Source: Tiliqua scincoides
Taxonomy: Eukaryota > Chordata > Lepidosauria > Squamata > Scincidae
Assembly (NCBI RefSeq): GCF_035046505.1
Contig: NC_089823.1
Coordinates: 984,767-1,048,766 of the forward strand
DNA: 64,000 nt
Direction of reading: 5' to 3'
The notes beneath the pieces are model-generated. The model saw only the letters and a list, made by a program, of their open reading frames with translations, searched no databases and had not been told where the DNA came from. Position numbers and translations under genes: made by a program. The stretch's first letter is position 1. Each line of letters begins with the position of its first letter. Positions 22,543-33,461 of the stretch are shown piece after piece.

Positions 22543-22745
22543 ATGACATCACTTCCAGGGTCATGCCATCACTTCCAGTGGGTCCCGACAGATTGTCATT
22601 CTAAAAAGTGGGTCCCGGTGCTAAAAGGTTTGAGAACCGCTGCCTTAAAAGATTGTTCTGCCTCTAGCAGCCCAGACTCGTGTTTCTTTTTTCTTGAGGG
22701 GTTTTGATTTGAAGGCCCTAAAGTGAATGGACACCTGCTTGCAAG

Positions 22746-23705
22746 ATGCCCGCAGCCCTTCTGGAAAACGCCACCTTCAGCCCCAGCACCTTCCTCCTGT
22801 CGGGCTTCCCGGGGCTGGAGCGGGCCCACCGCTGGATTGCCCTCCCCTTCTGCTTTGTCTATGTGACTGTGCTCCTGGGGAACTGCACCGTCCTCCACGT
22901 CATCAGGACAGACGCCAGCCTGCACGTGCCCATGTACTACTTCCTCGCCATGCTGGCCTTCACTGACCTGGGCTTGAGCCTCACCACCCTGCCCACTGTG
23001 CTGGGCATATTCTGGTTTGACTCTCGAGAGATCCCCTTCGGCGCCTGCTTTGCCCAGCTCTTCTTCATCCACTCGCTCTCTCTTGTTGAGTCCTCTGTGC
23101 TCCTGTCCATGGCCCTCGACCGCCTTTTGGCCATCTGTGACCCCCTGAGATATGGCTGCATCCTGACCACTCGCAGGATTGTTCAGATGGGGCTGGCCTT
23201 TGCGCTTCGGAGCTTTGCTCTGATCTTCCCGCTGCCCTTGCTCCTCCGCCGTTTCCGTTACTGCAGGACCAACGTCCTCTCGCACGCCTACTGCCTGCAC
23301 CTGGAGATCATGAAGCTGGCCTGCTCAGACATCATCGTCAACCACATTTACGGGCTGACAGTCGTGGCCTTCACGGTGGGGCTGGACTCCCTCCTGATCC
23401 TCCTCTCTTATGTCTTCATCCTGAGGACAGTGCTGCGCATCGCTTCCAAGGAGGAGCGCCTCAAGGCCTTCCACACCTGCGTCTCACACATCTGGGCTGT
23501 CCTCTTGTTCTATGTGCCCATGATTGGCCTGTCCCTGATCCACCGCTTTGGGGAACAGGTTCCTCACGTGGTCCACCTTCTCATGTCCTACGTCTACCTG
23601 CTGGCCCCACCTCTGATGAACCCTCTTGTGTACAGTATCAAGACCAAGCAGATCCGCCAGCGCATCCTCAAGAAACTCTGCTCTGTCACGACCCCCCAGC
23701 CATAA
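22746..23705 (+). CDS. Olfactory receptor, OR51-like
   Basis: An intact 319-residue class I odorant receptor. An N-glycosylation site (NAT) is at residue 8, LLGN at 43-46, VPMYYFLAMLAFTDLGLS at 61-78, MALDRLLAICDPLRY at 122-136 and SHAYCLH at 179-185. SYVFILRTVLRIAS lies at 221-234, KAFHTCVSHIWAV at 240-252 and PPLMNPLVYSIKTKQI at 288-303. All OR51 landmarks are present and the C-terminal tail is short, as usual. The start was chosen because a pyrimidine-rich acceptor (TTTTTTCTTGAG) ends 47 bases upstream and no other in-frame ATG precedes it. It is most similar by eye to the receptor at 12,027. Ligand unknown. Confidence 0.94.
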   Translation: MPAALLENATFSPSTFLLSGFPGLERAHRWIALPFCFVYVTVLLGNCTVLHVIRTDASLHVPMYYFLAMLAFTDLGLSLTTLPTVLGIFWFDSREIPFGACFAQLFFIHSLSLVESSVLLSMALDRLLAICDPLRYGCILTTRRIVQMGLAFALRSFALIFPLPLLLRRFRYCRTNVLSHAYCLHLEIMKLACSDIIVNHIYGLTVVAFTVGLDSLLILLSYVFILRTVLRIASKEERLKAFHTCVSHIWAVLLFYVPMIGLSLIHRFGEQVPHVVHLLMSYVYLLAPPLMNPLVYSIKTKQIRQRILKKLCSVTTPQP

Positions 23706-24804
23706 GGAGAAGCAGGAGCAGCTTTTACCCTTCCAGAAGTGCAGTCTGAATATCTGTCATGTCACGTTGCATAAATTGCTGCGTGTGGTTTATTCTTTTC
23801 CTGGAGAGGTGCAGAGCTCCGACGCTCAACCACAGGTCTTTGCTGCACGTCCCCAGACGCCCCTTCAGGACTCGGCAGTTGTGCTTCCTTTAAACTTAGC
23901 GTAATGCAGCTGCAGCCCAACCCTATTGAAACTGCCACCAATGCAGCCGTGCCAACGGAGAGCACTGTGTCTTATGGTGGGGGAACAGTCAGGGAGGCCT
24001 CCGGGGGCAAGGGAACTTTAGATCCCTTACCCTGGGAAAGCCTCTGCTTCCCCACTGGGTCTCCTCCTCTCTTCTTTTGTTGGCACAGAATTGAGGCAAA
24101 TAAGGGATGGGAAAGAGAAGAGGGAGAGCATAGGATCCTGGAGCAAGCAAGTGCCACCAGCAACGCTCCCTCCCATCCTGACACGCCCCCGCTCCTTCCC
24201 ATTCCTCCTACCGCCTGACACCACAGCCAACTCACTGCAACCAGTGGACAGTGGTTTTTCTGCTGGCCCGTATGCACAGCCACCAGCCACTGTGCTTGTG
24301 GCCTCACTGCACTCACTCCCAGCAGCATTCCCTCTCTGGCAGAACTGGTGGGAACTTCCTGCCGGTTCCACTGGGGGAACGAGAGGATTGGACTGGGCCA
24401 CTAAAGTCTTAAACAAACAAGATCTGCACAATTGAGTGACTCTTGTACATCTTCTGCAGGTGGTCCATATCCAGACTGATGAGCATCCGTTTTCCAAAGC
24501 TCAAGAAATAAAAACTATCTTCATAAAGAGACGATCTCTGCTCATTCTGAGATAAGAAATGACTTTCTCCATCACTCAAAACCCCAAGTCCTGACTAGAC
24601 CATCCTTTGCCTCTGGGACAACTGGCTCTCCCCAAGCCCTGCGGTACTTGGTCCGGTGGCTGTCGGGATGCTGCAGATCAAATGCTGTTTTCAGAATGGA
24701 ATAATTGTGTGAACCGCACCTCCTGATCAGACCTCCAGGACACATGGAGCTGTGAGTCCCATCGCCAGAGCTGTGACCCACAGGATTCCCTTCCAATCGT
24801 CGCC

Positions 24805-24805
<1 letters not shown>
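23706..24805. other. 3' flank and intergenic; possible MITE remnant
   Basis: Near 23,900-24,380 there are phrases typical of the Harbinger-type MITE interior (GCAGCCCAACCCTATTG, GTCAGGGAGGCCTCC), suggesting a decayed copy. No exon recognised. Confidence 0.35.

Positions 24806-24872
<67 letters not shown>
24806..24872. repeat. (ATT)n microsatellite
   Basis: About 22 ATT units. It abuts an L2-related 3' fragment at its right edge, as is usual when LINE tails seed such tracts. Confidence 0.96.
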
Positions 24873-24874
<2 letters not shown>

Positions 24875-25015
24875 AGTATTTATGTACCACTTTTCAACAA
24901 AAAGTTCCCAAAGCGGTTTACAGAAAAGAATCAAATAACTTATGGCTCCCAGACCCCAAAGGGCTCACAATCCAAAAGATGCAACACCAGCAGACAGCCA
25001 CTAGAAAAGACACTG
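24873..25015 (-). repeat. L2-related 3' fragment
   Basis: Contains TATTTATGTACCACTTTTCA, AAAGTTCCCAAAGCGGTTTA and AAAGGGCTCACAATCC, characteristic of vertebrate L2-derived repeats. The adjoining ATT tract is the likely tail. Confidence 0.6.
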
Positions 25016-26514
25016 CTGGGGCGAGGAGGGCCAGTTACTCTCCCCCTGCTAAATAAAAGAGGAGCACCCACTTGGAAAGTGCCTCTTACCAGTTAGCAGG
25101 ATGCCTAGTCTGGGGCATCCACACCACATATGCACTTTGGGATTGTGTCCCACCACCTTTGCTGCATCGGCCTGCTGTCCTCAGGAGTGTGCAGGGAGTC
25201 AGGTGCAGCTGCTGTAGATACATCCTTGAAATGTGCCTCTTTCAGGCTGTGCCCTGCAGGGAACTTCCAGCCATGCTGCTCAACACACAACCAAGCTGGT
25301 TCTGCCACTGACACTCCACGTCTTCTTTTTCCATTGCTCGAGTGATGCAACTTTTGAAGCTTCAATTTCCAGGAATATTTTATTTTACTGCCAATCACGG
25401 GGGGCGGGGTGCGTGCAGCTTGCTCTGACCCCTTCCAAGAAGAAAGTCATCGAGCTGAGGGATAAAAAGCAGCATCCAAATCAGCCCTTAGTGAACTCGG
25501 GGCAAAGGTGTGAGTCAGACCCAGTGCTCTGCACCAGTTCTGGACCCCACACAGGGGAGAGTGCTGCTTGCCACGGAACAGCCATGACCAACCCCCTCCC
25601 TTCCCCACATACATGTGCTGAAAAAGGAAGGAGGACTTGTAGTCAGGCCAAACCAGGGGCAGGGGAAGCAGGAACAGGAATGCTCGGCCATGGAGCTCAT
25701 TTCCAAACCCAGGCCTGGAACATCCCGTGGCATCTCTGTGCGTGTGCCATGGCGCCCTAAGCCATCCCAATGCACACTGGGAACCCTTGCTGGAAGAGCA
25801 ATGACTACATTGGAGGCTTGGTGATGACGTCATCACTGAACTTCCAGGTGGCCGAGCTGTGCGCAGTTATACAGCCACACACCTTGGAGGTCAGTGCTGG
25901 GCAGGGGCGAGGCCATTGGCTGCCTCAGGCAGTCTGCAAAGCTGGCCGATGCGCCCCCAGGCCTCACCAGGGCACTGGTCTTCTTCCCAAAATAACATAC
26001 CTGGCAGTGTCGACATTTCAAAACACTTTGAAAGCAGACATGGATGGAAACCTAAGAATGCTCCCTGACAGAAATGGGAAGGTGTCTGGAAGAGAGAGGT
26101 GGTTTTGTACAAAATAAGTAACTTATCCATGGAAATTTTTTTAAGATACTTAAATGACTGAAGGAAAAAAATCTTCATAGCCTCTCGTAGAGCAAATCTT
26201 AACTCTTTCATGCCTAAAAACATTCATGTTGTTATATGAATAACAGTCATATGAAGATAACATCCGAAGGTCGCCAGCTCGAGGCCACCGGCACCGTGAA
26301 CGGCGAGACCTTGAAGCAGCTGACAAGCCGAGCCGAGTTATGCCAAGTTATTCCACCTGCTCTTTGGCCGCTGTCAGCCTGTGTGGGAGGAAAATGGAGG
26401 CCAGAATGTGATACCAGATCATTAAAGACCCATCTGAAATGTTGTGCAGTTCTTGAAAGATAGAACCTTTCTTCAATTGTAGAAATCCCTACAGGGATTT
26501 AGAACAGCCTGCCT
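25016..26514. other. Intergenic, no gene recognised
   Basis: No exon, receptor fragment or repeat boundary recognised on either strand. Composition changes from GC-rich to more AT-rich after about 26,000. Confidence 0.4.
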
Positions 26515-26583
26515 ATGTAAACCGCCTTGAATTAAAGTCTGAGGAGAAATCTGACGACCAAGAAAGGCGGTATATAAATACCT

Positions 26584-26626
<43 letters not shown>
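26515..26626 (+). repeat. L2-related 3' end with (TTA)n tail
   Basis: TGTAAACCGCCTTGAATTAA and AAGAAAGGCGGTATATAAAT are a typical L2 3' terminus, followed by about 14 TTA units (26,585-26,626). Confidence 0.7.
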
Positions 26627-26628
<2 letters not shown>

Positions 26629-27357
26629 GGAAGGTTATATTTCAATGCAGATGTTTTTGAAAATGGAAACGTATTTCTAACTTTCTAGAACTGATCCTCA
26701 CAGAAGCCTTTTGTTTTGTGTCTGGCAGGCTCTTAAGCCTGCTGCAGCTCCATCCTATCCACCAGCAATGCTGGTCTTCGGCGCACTACTAGGGTGACAG
26801 TCGTCATGCAAATGCCATAGAGTACTTTGTGGTGGCCAGACAGAGGGAAGCACCAGCATGGAGGCAGGCACGGGGCCTCCATACCAGCTGGAGGAGCCCT
26901 CGGGAATCAACAGTGGTGAGTATGCCATCAAGCAGTGTGGGGCAGGGGAGGGCAGGCGGAAGATGATTAGGAGGTGAAACTGGGCGAGGGGCAGGGAGGA
27001 GGCTGGCCCAGGCCTGGAAGAGGGGCAGGGGTTGTGAAGGAGGCCTCCTCTGGATCTTAACCCTCCTCCTGAGCCAGAAAGCTCTACACAGGGCTATTTG
27101 GTTCTGTGCCAGCAATTGAGTTGGCCCAGCTCCAAGTAGCCCCATTGGGCAGCTGCGGCTCAACGTGAGAACAAATGTTCCCTTACTTCGAGGAGACCTC
27201 TGGCTGTCTCCTCACCCATGCAGGATACAGCAGTGCCCATTTTGGCACCACTACCATAGCATGGATAGTCCCATTAGGCTTGGACTGGTGGTTTCATTAC
27301 AGTCCAATTATCCTGTTCCCGCACCATTCTTCTTTGGAAGAAATGCCAGCTCCTGGT
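26627..27357. other. Intergenic; possible MITE remnant
   Basis: 27,130-27,260 resembles the Harbinger-type MITE interior (ACAAATGTTCCCTTACTTCG, CTCACCCATGCAGGAT), without visible ends. No gene recognised. Confidence 0.3.
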
Positions 27358-27745
27358 TTATTTTTTGGCATATTTGGAGTATCCTTTGTTGATCTGTTGG
27401 GTTTTCACACTGTACACAATGAGATTAAGAACCGGTGGGATGGCAGTACAGATGTTGGCCATGAGCATGTGCGCAATGGGAGGGAGGTGTTTTCCAGAAC
27501 AGTGCACCACAGTGACACCAATCTTTGAACACAGAAAATCAGGACGGTGCAGAGGTGGGAGAAACAGTTGTCCAGGGCTTTGAGGCGTTCTTTGTGGGAG
27601 GCGATGCCCAAAACCGTTTTCAGGATCAGGATGTAGGACACAAGAATGACCACAGCATCCAGCCCTAACGTGCACATGACTGTCATAAAACAGTGCAACA
27701 TACTGACTTTGGTGTCTGCACAAGCCGATGTCTTGATGTCTGCAT
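27358..27745 (-). pseudogene. OR51-like receptor remnant, 3' third
   Basis: The minus strand encodes TM5 to the C-terminus of an OR51-type receptor: CTLGLDAVVILVSYILILKT, VLGIASHKERLKALDNC and FSHLCTVLIFC. After a frame change come IAHMLMANICTAIPPVLN and IVYSVKTQQINKG. The match is closest to the intact receptor at 32,511 (CTLGLDVVMILVSYILILKT, HMLMANIYIAVPPVLNPIVY). The N-terminal two thirds are absent and the orientation is opposite to the other receptors, so it is a dead partial duplicate. Confidence 0.9.
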
Positions 27746-30700
27746 GTGGGATTTGCAGAAGGGAAGCAATTACGGAGGAAGGGAATTGAGAGGCTGGCAG
27801 CAGCACCTCTGCTGGGAATTAAAGTGCCTCCTCCCGCAGGGCTCCAGTGGCATCACGGCAGCCTCGCTCCCTGTGGAAAACACCTGCTTTACCCATAATT
27901 CCAAGGCAGTGAAAAGCAGAGGCAGAAGAATCACCCTTCACAGGTGCGGAAAACAACCCACCCTTGTAATCCGCACTGCCAAGTCAGGCACGTGTGAGTG
28001 GCTCCCTGAGCCCCGGAGCGAACCCCTCATTTTCAGGCTGATGTTGGCTCTGGAAGGGCAGGAGCATCCACAACCCCAGCGCTCTGAGTGTGTGTTTCTA
28101 GGCAAAGGTGCTGTACGGGGAGGAAGAGCAACTGTGTGCAGGAGATGGGAGGAAGTGAGGCAGGAATGATGCTTGTCTGCTGCTTGGGCAATGCCAAAGG
28201 ATTTCACTGCAGTCTGCTACCCCCTTTTCATTTCTTGTGAGCTGGCTGCTGCCCTGGGCATTCAGACACGAAACTCATAGGCAAATCAAGCAGAGAGTCT
28301 TCCTGTGTACCCCAAAGGGAGCGACTCAAGAGCACATATTGGTGGCCCAAGGCAAGAAGTCAGGCTTCGAAAAGCACTTCGAAAAGTCGTTTCTGACTGC
28401 AAAAAGCACTCCACATGTCTGATCTGGGGATTCTTACAACAACCCACTAGGTAAGTGGCCCTTATCGTCCCAATGTTTCAGGTGGGGAGACCAAACGGCT
28501 TGCCTAAGGCCACCCAACTGGAATCCATGGTGGAGGCAAGATTTAGACCGTGGTGGTCCTGACTCAGTGCAGTCCTTTAGACTCTCTGCTACAAAACCAG
28601 GATGACCTCCAGGGCATGTCCACCAATGTTGAGGCACAGGAAGTGACATTTCAGATCTCAAATATGTGAGCGCATGAAACCCGGTCTGTTGCCTGGAATG
28701 ACGGGGAAAGCTGTAGGCTTTGATCCAGAGCTCCCTCAGCCCCGCACCCCACTACAGCCCCTGCAGACCCAGTCCTGGGCACTGGGACCCTCTGAAGCAA
28801 AATGGGTCAGGGAACGTGGTGGGAGGGGATTAGCATCAAGCGAGGAGAGGAGCCTCGAACCGCTTTTGCTTTCTGCTCCAGGACTGACTTGTTTCTTGAG
28901 GGCTGGGTTGGTTTCTTGGGTGGTTTTGTTTTGTTCTGGGAATTGACTGCTTGTCCAACTGTTAGGATGTTGTCTTGATGTTTCATATTGTGGAGCTTTC
29001 CATCTGTGAAAGGAGGTGTGTGAAATGAAATAGATTGCAGGTTTGGGGGGGAACGTTGGGGGCCAATCCTCTTGTGTTTCTTTGGAGCCAGCCTGTCACG
29101 TCGGCCCCTCTTGAAGAATGGAAGCTGTTGCACAGCCACACACCCTGTCTCAAGACCAGTGCTCAGCTGCGAGGAGCCACGGCAGTCCCCTGTGCCAAGA
29201 GCACTGGGGTGAGAAGCACAAGTTGCTGACCTGATCGCTTCAGTGTTGGGCAGCCGCCATGCAGTGCCCCTCAGGCACACGCTCACAGCCTCAAGGCTGT
29301 GTCACCCCCAAGTCCTTGCCAAGATCAATTCCTAAGACTCCCAAGATGCAGCCGGGAGCAGCCGGCGATGCAGTGGTCTTGGACGGCCGTGCTGGAAAGG
29401 GGTTGGGGTCAGGAAGGCAGTTGCCCTGCTGGAGGGGCCTCACCTGTGTCCTGCATGAAGCTGCTTTTGGGAGGGGGGATCTGTCCCAGGAACAGGTCAC
29501 GTGAATGTCATCTCTGCAACCTTTCTCCTATGGCTGTTATGTGCATTTTATGAATGAGGAACTGGTTTTTAACTTTTTTTTTAAAGAGTTTTTAGTTTGG
29601 TTTTAGTTTTTAGTTTTAGCTTTTAAGGTTGAGTTTTCATTGTTATTTTTAGCTTTCAGTTTTTAACTTAGTTTCAGTGTGGTGATAGTGAGCTCCCCCC
29701 CTTCAGGGCTGGTTTAGGCTCATTAGGTAAAAAAGCTAGTCCACGGCACCCAGCCCAAAAAACTGCTTGTGGTTTAATATGGCTTCCAGCCGTGAAAGCC
29801 TGAGCATGTTTGGGGCAGAGAGGTTGTGACCTGGGCAAGAATTTGCAGCAAGAACAGCACCGCCACTTGGAGTCACACGAAGGGCTGGTTGTTCAGTGCA
29901 CCTCATGTGCATCATGGATAGACACCATGTGGCACAAGGCTCCATTGTTATCACCCTTGTACTGCAGTTGGGGACACCCAATCAGTGTGGGGCTAAGCAG
30001 TGGTTTTCAATCTCTCAGGGAGAGTTTGAACCGCAGTAAGTTCTTGCTGGGGCCGGGAGGAGGCAGTGAAAGTGCAGTGATCGCACTCCGCCCCCCCCCA
30101 AACTGGAAGTGGAGCGTGATCATTGCACTTTCACTTTTCAATATCTGGAAAGCCCTGCAGATGCTCCCCACACCTGGAGTCTCCCCTGGAGGCTGCTGCA
30201 GGGACTGGTAAGTAAATTCCACACCACCGACTTTCACCCCTGTAGAGGAAAGCGTCTCAAAACGTATCACAGCTCAGGGTGGAGATGCTGAATTCTTTAT
30301 CCAATCAGGAGCGAGGTCAGCTCCTGGTTTCAGCACATGAGGCCTGGCTGGTCCTGGCAGCCAACAGTACAAAGTTCCCTGAACCCGATTCCCAGGTGAG
30401 TAAGTGGTGCCAGCCCAGCCCCCTGCTGCACTGGCCTCCCCGCAATGACTTCGTGCAGTGGCTCTTTCTGCACCAGGTGGAATTGCAGAGCAGCTGCTGG
30501 GGCACACAGGAGCCGCTGGCTCCAGCAGAGCTGGAGAGTGAACAGCACTGCCTCCAGCCCAGCCAGGCCCACAGCAGCAGCAGCAGAGGCCGGGAGACCA
30601 AACTCAGGCCATCCCCACCAGGACTGGCTGGCTCTGGCAGTGCAGCGCCCCCCAGGAGGGAGCCGGGATGTCTCCGGGCAGGGGGTGCATCCTGCAAGTG

Positions 30701-30939
30701 AGCCAGCTGCCCAGTGGCTCACCGGGTGTCTGTGGGTGCAGGTAGGCTCCATTTGCCAGCACTCCCGGCAGGCAGCCTTTGACCTCAACATGACTCAGAT
30801 GATCAGCTTTGCAAGTTGGTGCCCAGTGTTTAATTGGAACTGGAAATGGACCAGGGACACGTCGACAGCTTCACAACCATCCAGAGGGCTGCTTTGAACC
30901 CAAGAGGAGACCGTACCCTCAGCGTCTCACGTAACCATA
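27746..30939. other. Intergenic, no gene recognised
   Basis: No exon identified. A T-rich, low-complexity stretch of TTTAGTTTTTAG-type repeats lies at about 29,570-29,680. A possible MIR/L2-like fragment is listed separately. Donor-like CCCAG|GTGAGTAAG occurs near 30,392, about 2.1 kb before the receptor at 32,511, but nothing else supports an exon there. Confidence 0.4.
28425..28600 (+). repeat. Possible MIR/L2-like SINE fragment
   Basis: Contains CAACCCACTAGGTAAGTGG, GGGGAGACCAAACGGCTTGC and CTAAGGCCACCCAACTGG, the word order of old vertebrate core-SINE or L2 fragments. Diverged; boundaries are uncertain. Confidence 0.45.
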
Positions 30940-31115
30940 GGCCCAATCCTATCCAATTTTCCAGCACTGATGCAACCGTGACTATGGGGTGTGTGCTACA
31001 TTATGTGCTGGAGGAACAGTTGTGGAGGCCTCTACAAAGTCAGGGAACATTTGCAACCTTGGGGCTGCATTGAGGCTGCATCCATGCTGGAAAGCTGGAT
31101 AGGACTGGACCCTCA
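30940..31115. mobile_element. Harbinger-type MITE relic
   Basis: The left end reads GGCCCAATCCTATCC and the right end GGATAGGACTGGACCC, near-inverted copies. The interior resembles the elements at 9,318 and 11,295 (CAGCACTGATGCAACCG, GGAGGCCTCTACAAAG). Target duplication not certain. Confidence 0.5.
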
Positions 31116-31139
31116 ACCACCTGAACTCAGTTTCCTTCT

Positions 31140-31242
31140 CACAATTGGCCATAATAAACCTGAATTCAGGTTTATTTTTGAAGCCGCTTTGGGGGCCCAT
31201 CTGGGGGAAAAGTGGGGCACAAACTGAATAAATAAATAAATT
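31140..31242 (+). repeat. L2-related 3' end
   Basis: GAAGCCGCTTTGGGGGCCC and GTGGGGCACAAACTG are followed by an AATAAATAAATAAAT tail. Short 5'-truncated fragment. Confidence 0.5.
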
Positions 31243-31377
31243 GGCCAGGCCACATGTAATAATGGCAGTTTGCTTGCATTTTAAATTAAAAGGATTTACC
31301 AGGCTGTAAAATGGGAGAGTGAATACACAGCTCTAGCCTTAATATACAAACCTGCCATGTCTGTCTAGTCTCTCTTT

Positions 31378-32345
31378 TGCTGCTGTTGTTGGCATCCTTC
31401 AGTCTCAGAAGACTGTGGTGTTGCGCTCTGAATGATGGTTCTGGCACAGCGTCTAGTGTGGCTGAAAAGGCCAATTCGGGAGTGACAATCCCTTCCACAC
31501 CGGGAGCAGGTGCAGTCTGTCCCTGGTCTGTCTCCCTGGCTATGGGCCTTCCTTCTTTGCCTCTTAGCCTCAGACTGTTGGCCAAGTGTCTCTTCAAACT
31601 GGGAAAGGCCATGCTGCACAGCCTGCCTCCAAGCGGGCCGCTCAGAGGCCAGGGTTTCCCACCTGTTGAAGTCCACTCCTAAGGCCTTCAGATCCCTCTT
31701 GCAGATGTCCTTGAATTGCAGCTGTGGTCTACCTGTAGGGCACTTTCCTTGCACGAGTTCTCCATAGAGGAGATCCTTTGGGATCCGGCCATCATCCATT
31801 CTCATGACATGACCAGGCCAGTGCAGGCATCTCTGTTTCAGTAGTGTGTACATGCTAGGGATTCCAGCTTGTTCCAGGACTGTGTTGTTTGGGACTTTGC
31901 CGTGCCAGGTGATGCCGAGGATGCATTGGAGACAGCACATGTGGAAAGTGTTCAGCTTCCTCTCCTGTTGTGTGTGAAGAATCCAGGACTCACTGCAGTA
32001 CAGAAGTGTGCTCAAGACACAAGTCTTATAGACCTGGATCTTGTTCTGCCAGCTTCTTGTTGGACCAGACACTCTTTGTGAGTCTGGAAAACGTGCTGAT
32101 GTGTTTGTCTAGCTCAGTATCGAGAGAGTGACAGAGATAGTTCATGTGCAGAGATTGCAATGCAGGGAGGTGAATCCACATCTTGACCCATGACCTGTGT
32201 TTTCTTCAGGCTGATTGTCAGTCCAAAGTCATGGCAGGCCTTGTAAAACGGTTCATGAGCTGCTGAAGGTCTTTAACTGAGTGGGTGGTGACAGCTGCAT
32301 CGTCGGCAAAGAGGAAATCACGCAGGTGACTCTCTTAGCAGGTGA
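31378..32345 (-). mobile_element. LINE fragment, RTE-like or related clade
   Basis: The minus strand encodes the reverse-transcriptase catalytic core FLFADDAAVTTHSVKDLQQL near 32,257-32,316. In another frame downstream come VYKTCVLSTLLYCSESWILH, FHMCCLQCILGITW, RCLHWPGHVMRMDDGRIPKD and LLYGELVQGKCPTGRPQLQF. The C-terminus is zinc-finger-like (CTCSRCGRDCHSRIGLFSH). This order is typical of a widespread non-LTR retrotransposon type; I cannot fix the clade by eye. The frame is interrupted and the 5' half is missing. The 3' end adjoins 31,378. A second copy is at 18,755-19,062. Confidence 0.8.
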
Positions 32346-32510
32346 CCCTCTTTTGCAGGTGTATCTGAATCCCTAATATAGTTTTTCAGATGAGACGTTT
32401 TAATCCCTGTTCCAGTGATGGATGGGTAATGAGGAATGTTTTAGAATCTGTTGTATTTAGAATCACCGGTATTCTCTCTTCCTTTCTGTTCATGAGGTCC
32501 TTGTGGGACG

Positions 32511-33461
32511 ATGTCAGCCAGCATCAACGACAGCTCTGTGGAGAACCACCAAACCTTTGTCCTAACTGGCATTCCAGGAACACAAGAGTATGACTCATGG
32601 CTGGCCTTCCCGCTGTGCATGCTCTACGGCCTGACTCTCCTTGGAAACATCACTATCCTCTCTGTCATCAAGGCAGAAGACAGCCTCCATCAGCCCATGT
32701 ACATCTTCCTTTCCATCCTTGCCTGCTCTGATCTGGGTCTCTCCATGTCCACCATGCCGACAATACTGGGCATTTATTGGTTTGACTCCAGGGAAATCTC
32801 CTTCAATGCCTGCATCACCCAGATGTTCTTCATCCATTTGTTTCAGTGGGTGGAGTCTGGCATCCTTGTGGCGATGGCCTTTGACCGCTTCATTGCCATA
32901 TGCGACCCTCTGAGATACACGGCACTTCTCTCAAATTCAGTTATTGGACAAATAGGAATAGCTGTGCTATTCAGAGGTTTCTGTCTCATCTTCCCTGTCC
33001 CCTTCCTGATTAAGCGACTGCCCTTCTGCCGATCCAATGTGCTCTCCCATTCCTACTGCCTTCATCAAGACGCAATGAAGTTAGCATGTGCAGACATCAA
33101 AGTCAACGTATTGTATGGTTTGATTATAGTCTTTTGCACATTGGGTTTGGATGTTGTGATGATTCTTGTGTCCTACATCCTGATCCTGAAAACAGTTGTG
33201 GGCATCGCCTCCCACAGAGAGCGTCTCAAGGCCCTGGACACCTGCGTCTCCCACATCTGTGCCATCTTGATCTTCTATATTCCAATGATTGGTGTCACTG
33301 TGGTCCATCGCTTTGGAAGACACCTCTCTCCCATTGTGCATATGCTCATGGCCAACATCTACATTGCTGTCCCACCGGTTCTTAATCCCATTGTGTACAG
33401 TGTGAAAACGCAGCAGATCTGGCGCAGGATACGCAAAATGTTCCAGCAAAAGAAACACTGA
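32511..33461 (+). CDS. Olfactory receptor, OR51-like
   Basis: An intact 316-residue class I odorant receptor. An N-glycosylation site (NDS) is at residue 6, LLGN at 43-46, QPMYIFLSILACSDLGLS at 61-78 and MAFDRFIAICDPLRY at 122-136. SHSYCLHQDAMKLACADIK follows in the second extracellular loop, then SYILILKTVVGIAS, KALDTCVSHICAI and PPVLNPIVYSVKTQQI. A pyrimidine-rich splice acceptor ends at 32,496, 14 bases before the ATG. Codon third positions are more A/T-rich than in the receptors at 12,027 and 22,746, suggesting an older or distinct subgroup. The antisense remnant at 27,358 is its closest relative here. Ligand unknown. Confidence 0.94.
   Translation: MSASINDSSVENHQTFVLTGIPGTQEYDSWLAFPLCMLYGLTLLGNITILSVIKAEDSLHQPMYIFLSILACSDLGLSMSTMPTILGIYWFDSREISFNACITQMFFIHLFQWVESGILVAMAFDRFIAICDPLRYTALLSNSVIGQIGIAVLFRGFCLIFPVPFLIKRLPFCRSNVLSHSYCLHQDAMKLACADIKVNVLYGLIIVFCTLGLDVVMILVSYILILKTVVGIASHRERLKALDTCVSHICAILIFYIPMIGVTVVHRFGRHLSPIVHMLMANIYIAVPPVLNPIVYSVKTQQIWRRIRKMFQQKKH

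Larger units (their letters stand above)
21603..22642. mobile_element. hAT MITE containing two nested insertions
   Basis: Same family as 5,627-5,981. It starts CAGTGTTTCTCGACCC, ends TTTGAGAACCGCTG, and has a perfect 8-bp duplication CCTTAAAA (21,595-21,602 and 22,643-22,650). A second hAT MITE lies at 21,767-21,990 and a CR1 3' end at 22,101-22,542. The whole block ends only about 100 bases before the receptor at 22,746, and the receptor's splice acceptor lies just beyond it. Confidence 0.88.

Noticed and set aside
24572-25096. Poly-Asn and poly-Ile open frames
   Set aside because: Translation of the (ATT)n tract; the same applies at 61,010-61,286.
31365-32072. A zinc-finger-like host protein (CTCSRCGRDCHSRIGLFSH)
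   Set aside because: The preceding motifs and the upstream FADD core show it is the C-terminus of a LINE; a second copy is nested at 18,755.
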